From assembly GCA_946800325.1 (NCBI GenBank), contig OX326956.1, positions 12,689,167 through 12,753,166 on the forward strand: a stretch of 64,000 nucleotides of DNA, written 5' to 3'. Made by a program: the position numbers and the translations under genes. Below are positions 62,576 through 64,000 of this stretch, piece after piece. Within the stretch, counting starts at the first letter, position 1. The number at the start of each line of letters is the position of its first letter. Below the pieces are notes generated by a model. That model had not been told where the DNA came from, made no database searches, and saw nothing but the letters and a program-made list of their open reading frames with translations. The DNA is from Luzula sylvatica (lineage: Eukaryota > Streptophyta > Magnoliopsida > Poales > Juncaceae).

Positions 62576-63409
62576 TACAATATATGGCCTCAATTATTGT
62601 GTGGATGTAAAATAGATTAACAATATTGCACCAAATGGCATGTTTCATTTATGCTTGTGTTATGTATATACCGTGGCACAAAAATATGGGAACAGGATTA
62701 TATCTCCAAAATTCATCTCTCTCTCCCTCTCTCTCTCTCTAAGAACCAGAAAAAAAAATGAGAAAACAAAAGTGAATCTGAAATGGGGGTGGGGCTAACC
62801 CTAGTCGCCTATTTATTGATTCATGGAGTAAGGGTCTTTCTTCTCTAACTAATGACGACTTCTCGACGACTGGCTCTTGGCTAGGTAGCACTTTAATTAG
62901 GTCAATTTTGTTCCATTCTGTAATGTAATCCTATTATAGCCCATTTATTGTGCTCCTGAAATTACCTCGGCTGTTCTCTATGTCACGAATTAACAATTAA
63001 TTATTTTGATGATTAATAAAAACACACTTCATTAACAATTAATTAATATATAATTAAAATATGTATCAAATAACAGTTAAATAATTAATATCAATTAATT
63101 GTTAATAAATTATTCTTTAGATAATTATTATGGTAATTAATCATTAATTTGTGATATAAAGGAGAGTACGAAAATTTGGGGGAAAACCAGAATTGTCCAC
63201 TTTATGGTGTTGTAAATTTTTTTATCTTTTTATTATATACAAGAGCTCGACAATTTGCCGTCTTTCTTTAAAAAAAAAATATGAGAACAAAAGACAATAT
63301 ATACTTGATTTTTTATAACAAGAAAAATAAATCAGTATGGAAACAAAAAGACAATACTTGATTCATACATAATACAAAAGGAGAAAACATACTATGTTGT
63401 CATAACTCA

Positions 63410-63660
63410 CCCAAATAACTTTGATGTGGTGGACAAATTAGAATTAGCTGAATTAATTAATATCTAAATTAAAATTAATTGACACGTTTAATTGATACAT
63501 CAATTATTTTAATGTGTTAATATTAATATAAGTTAATGGACATGTCAATCTTTAACCGATTAATAAGTCATTAATTAATTTAGTTGTGTTAATAATCAAT
63601 TCACTTAAACATTCTTGTCACGTCATCAAGGATGTGTGAAAATTTTTTGGGGCACCACAT
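63410..63660. repeat. TTAATTGA-rich MITE remnant
   Basis: It resembles 18748 and 39640 (AATTGACACGTTTAATTGA, ACGTCATCAAGGATGTG). The ends are not resolved. Confidence 0.4.
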
Positions 63661-63665
63661 ATAAC

Positions 63666-64000
63666 TAGGGGTGTAAACGGTTCGGATAGTGGTCATACCA
63701 GATCCGGATCCGTATTTTTTTCCGGATACTGATACAGATACGGATATTCCCGGATCCGGATACGGTTCGGATATTAAACGGATACGGATTCGGTTCGGAT
63801 ATCTCGGATATGGATACGAATATGGGTATTATTCGGATAGTTCAGACGGATATTTTGTATGTAACATAACTATTTATTTTACCAACGAATCTCAAACAAT
63901 ATCAAAATAATACTTAAATAATACATAAAAGGACATTATAATTTTACGAAACAAAATCAAGTATTTGTCAAATATTTTGGGATTTGGAAAAGCATACATG
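63666..64000. mobile_element. hAT-like element, cut by the window end
   Basis: It begins TAGGGGTGTAAACGGTTCGG, as at 31314, followed by GGATACGG and CCGGATCC words. The right end and target duplication are outside the window. Confidence 0.75.

Overview
The window is nuclear DNA of a flowering plant, most likely a eudicot. It is AT-rich, its genes are split by GT-AG introns, and most of it is transposons. It carries a TPS-b type terpene synthase gene (an angiosperm gene class), parts of an ankyrin-repeat/PGG membrane protein gene, and Ty1-copia, TAT-like, hAT-like, Mutator-like, Helitron-like, SINE and MITE sequences. The species cannot be read from the sequence.

Layout. 1-7148: a Sirevirus-like Copia element with open gag and pol and LTRs that differ at one site by eye; its 5' end lies outside the window. 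It sits beside the primer-binding site of an older minus-strand Copia (LTR 7166-8155), which lies in the LTR end of a third element (8156-8600). 10979-12445: a minus-strand solo LTR with TSD ATGTA, full of 16-bp palindromes. 13037-17703: a seven-exon terpene synthase gene (minus), which reads as 574 aa without a break; intron 5 holds a hAT-like element and intron 1 a 246-bp foldback MITE. 18750-34400: gene-poor DNA with five hAT-like elements that have 8-bp TSDs, a Helitron 3' end, an exon-like duplication, two terminal-inverted-repeat (TIR) elements swollen by AATAT repeats, and a SINE inside a hAT-like element.

34616-59699: two minus-strand exons, ankyrin repeats at 58963-59699 and a PGG transmembrane domain at 34616-35233, join in phase. 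They may be one gene with an intron of about 23.7 kb. The gap holds (TA)n-flanked Micron-like elements, a Mutator-like element and a nest of retrotransposons: an old Copia (40093-56425) is split by a Copia LTR (40924-54273), which holds two solo LTRs and a full 10.4-kb Copia (43828-54260), which itself holds two more solo LTRs. Exact 5-bp TSDs mark five of the six insertions; the 10.4-kb element has a 4-of-5 match. 56426-64000: MITEs and hAT-like elements beside the ankyrin exon.

No bacterial operon, CRISPR array, rRNA or canonical tRNA gene was seen. The host genes with support are the terpene synthase and the ankyrin/PGG exons.
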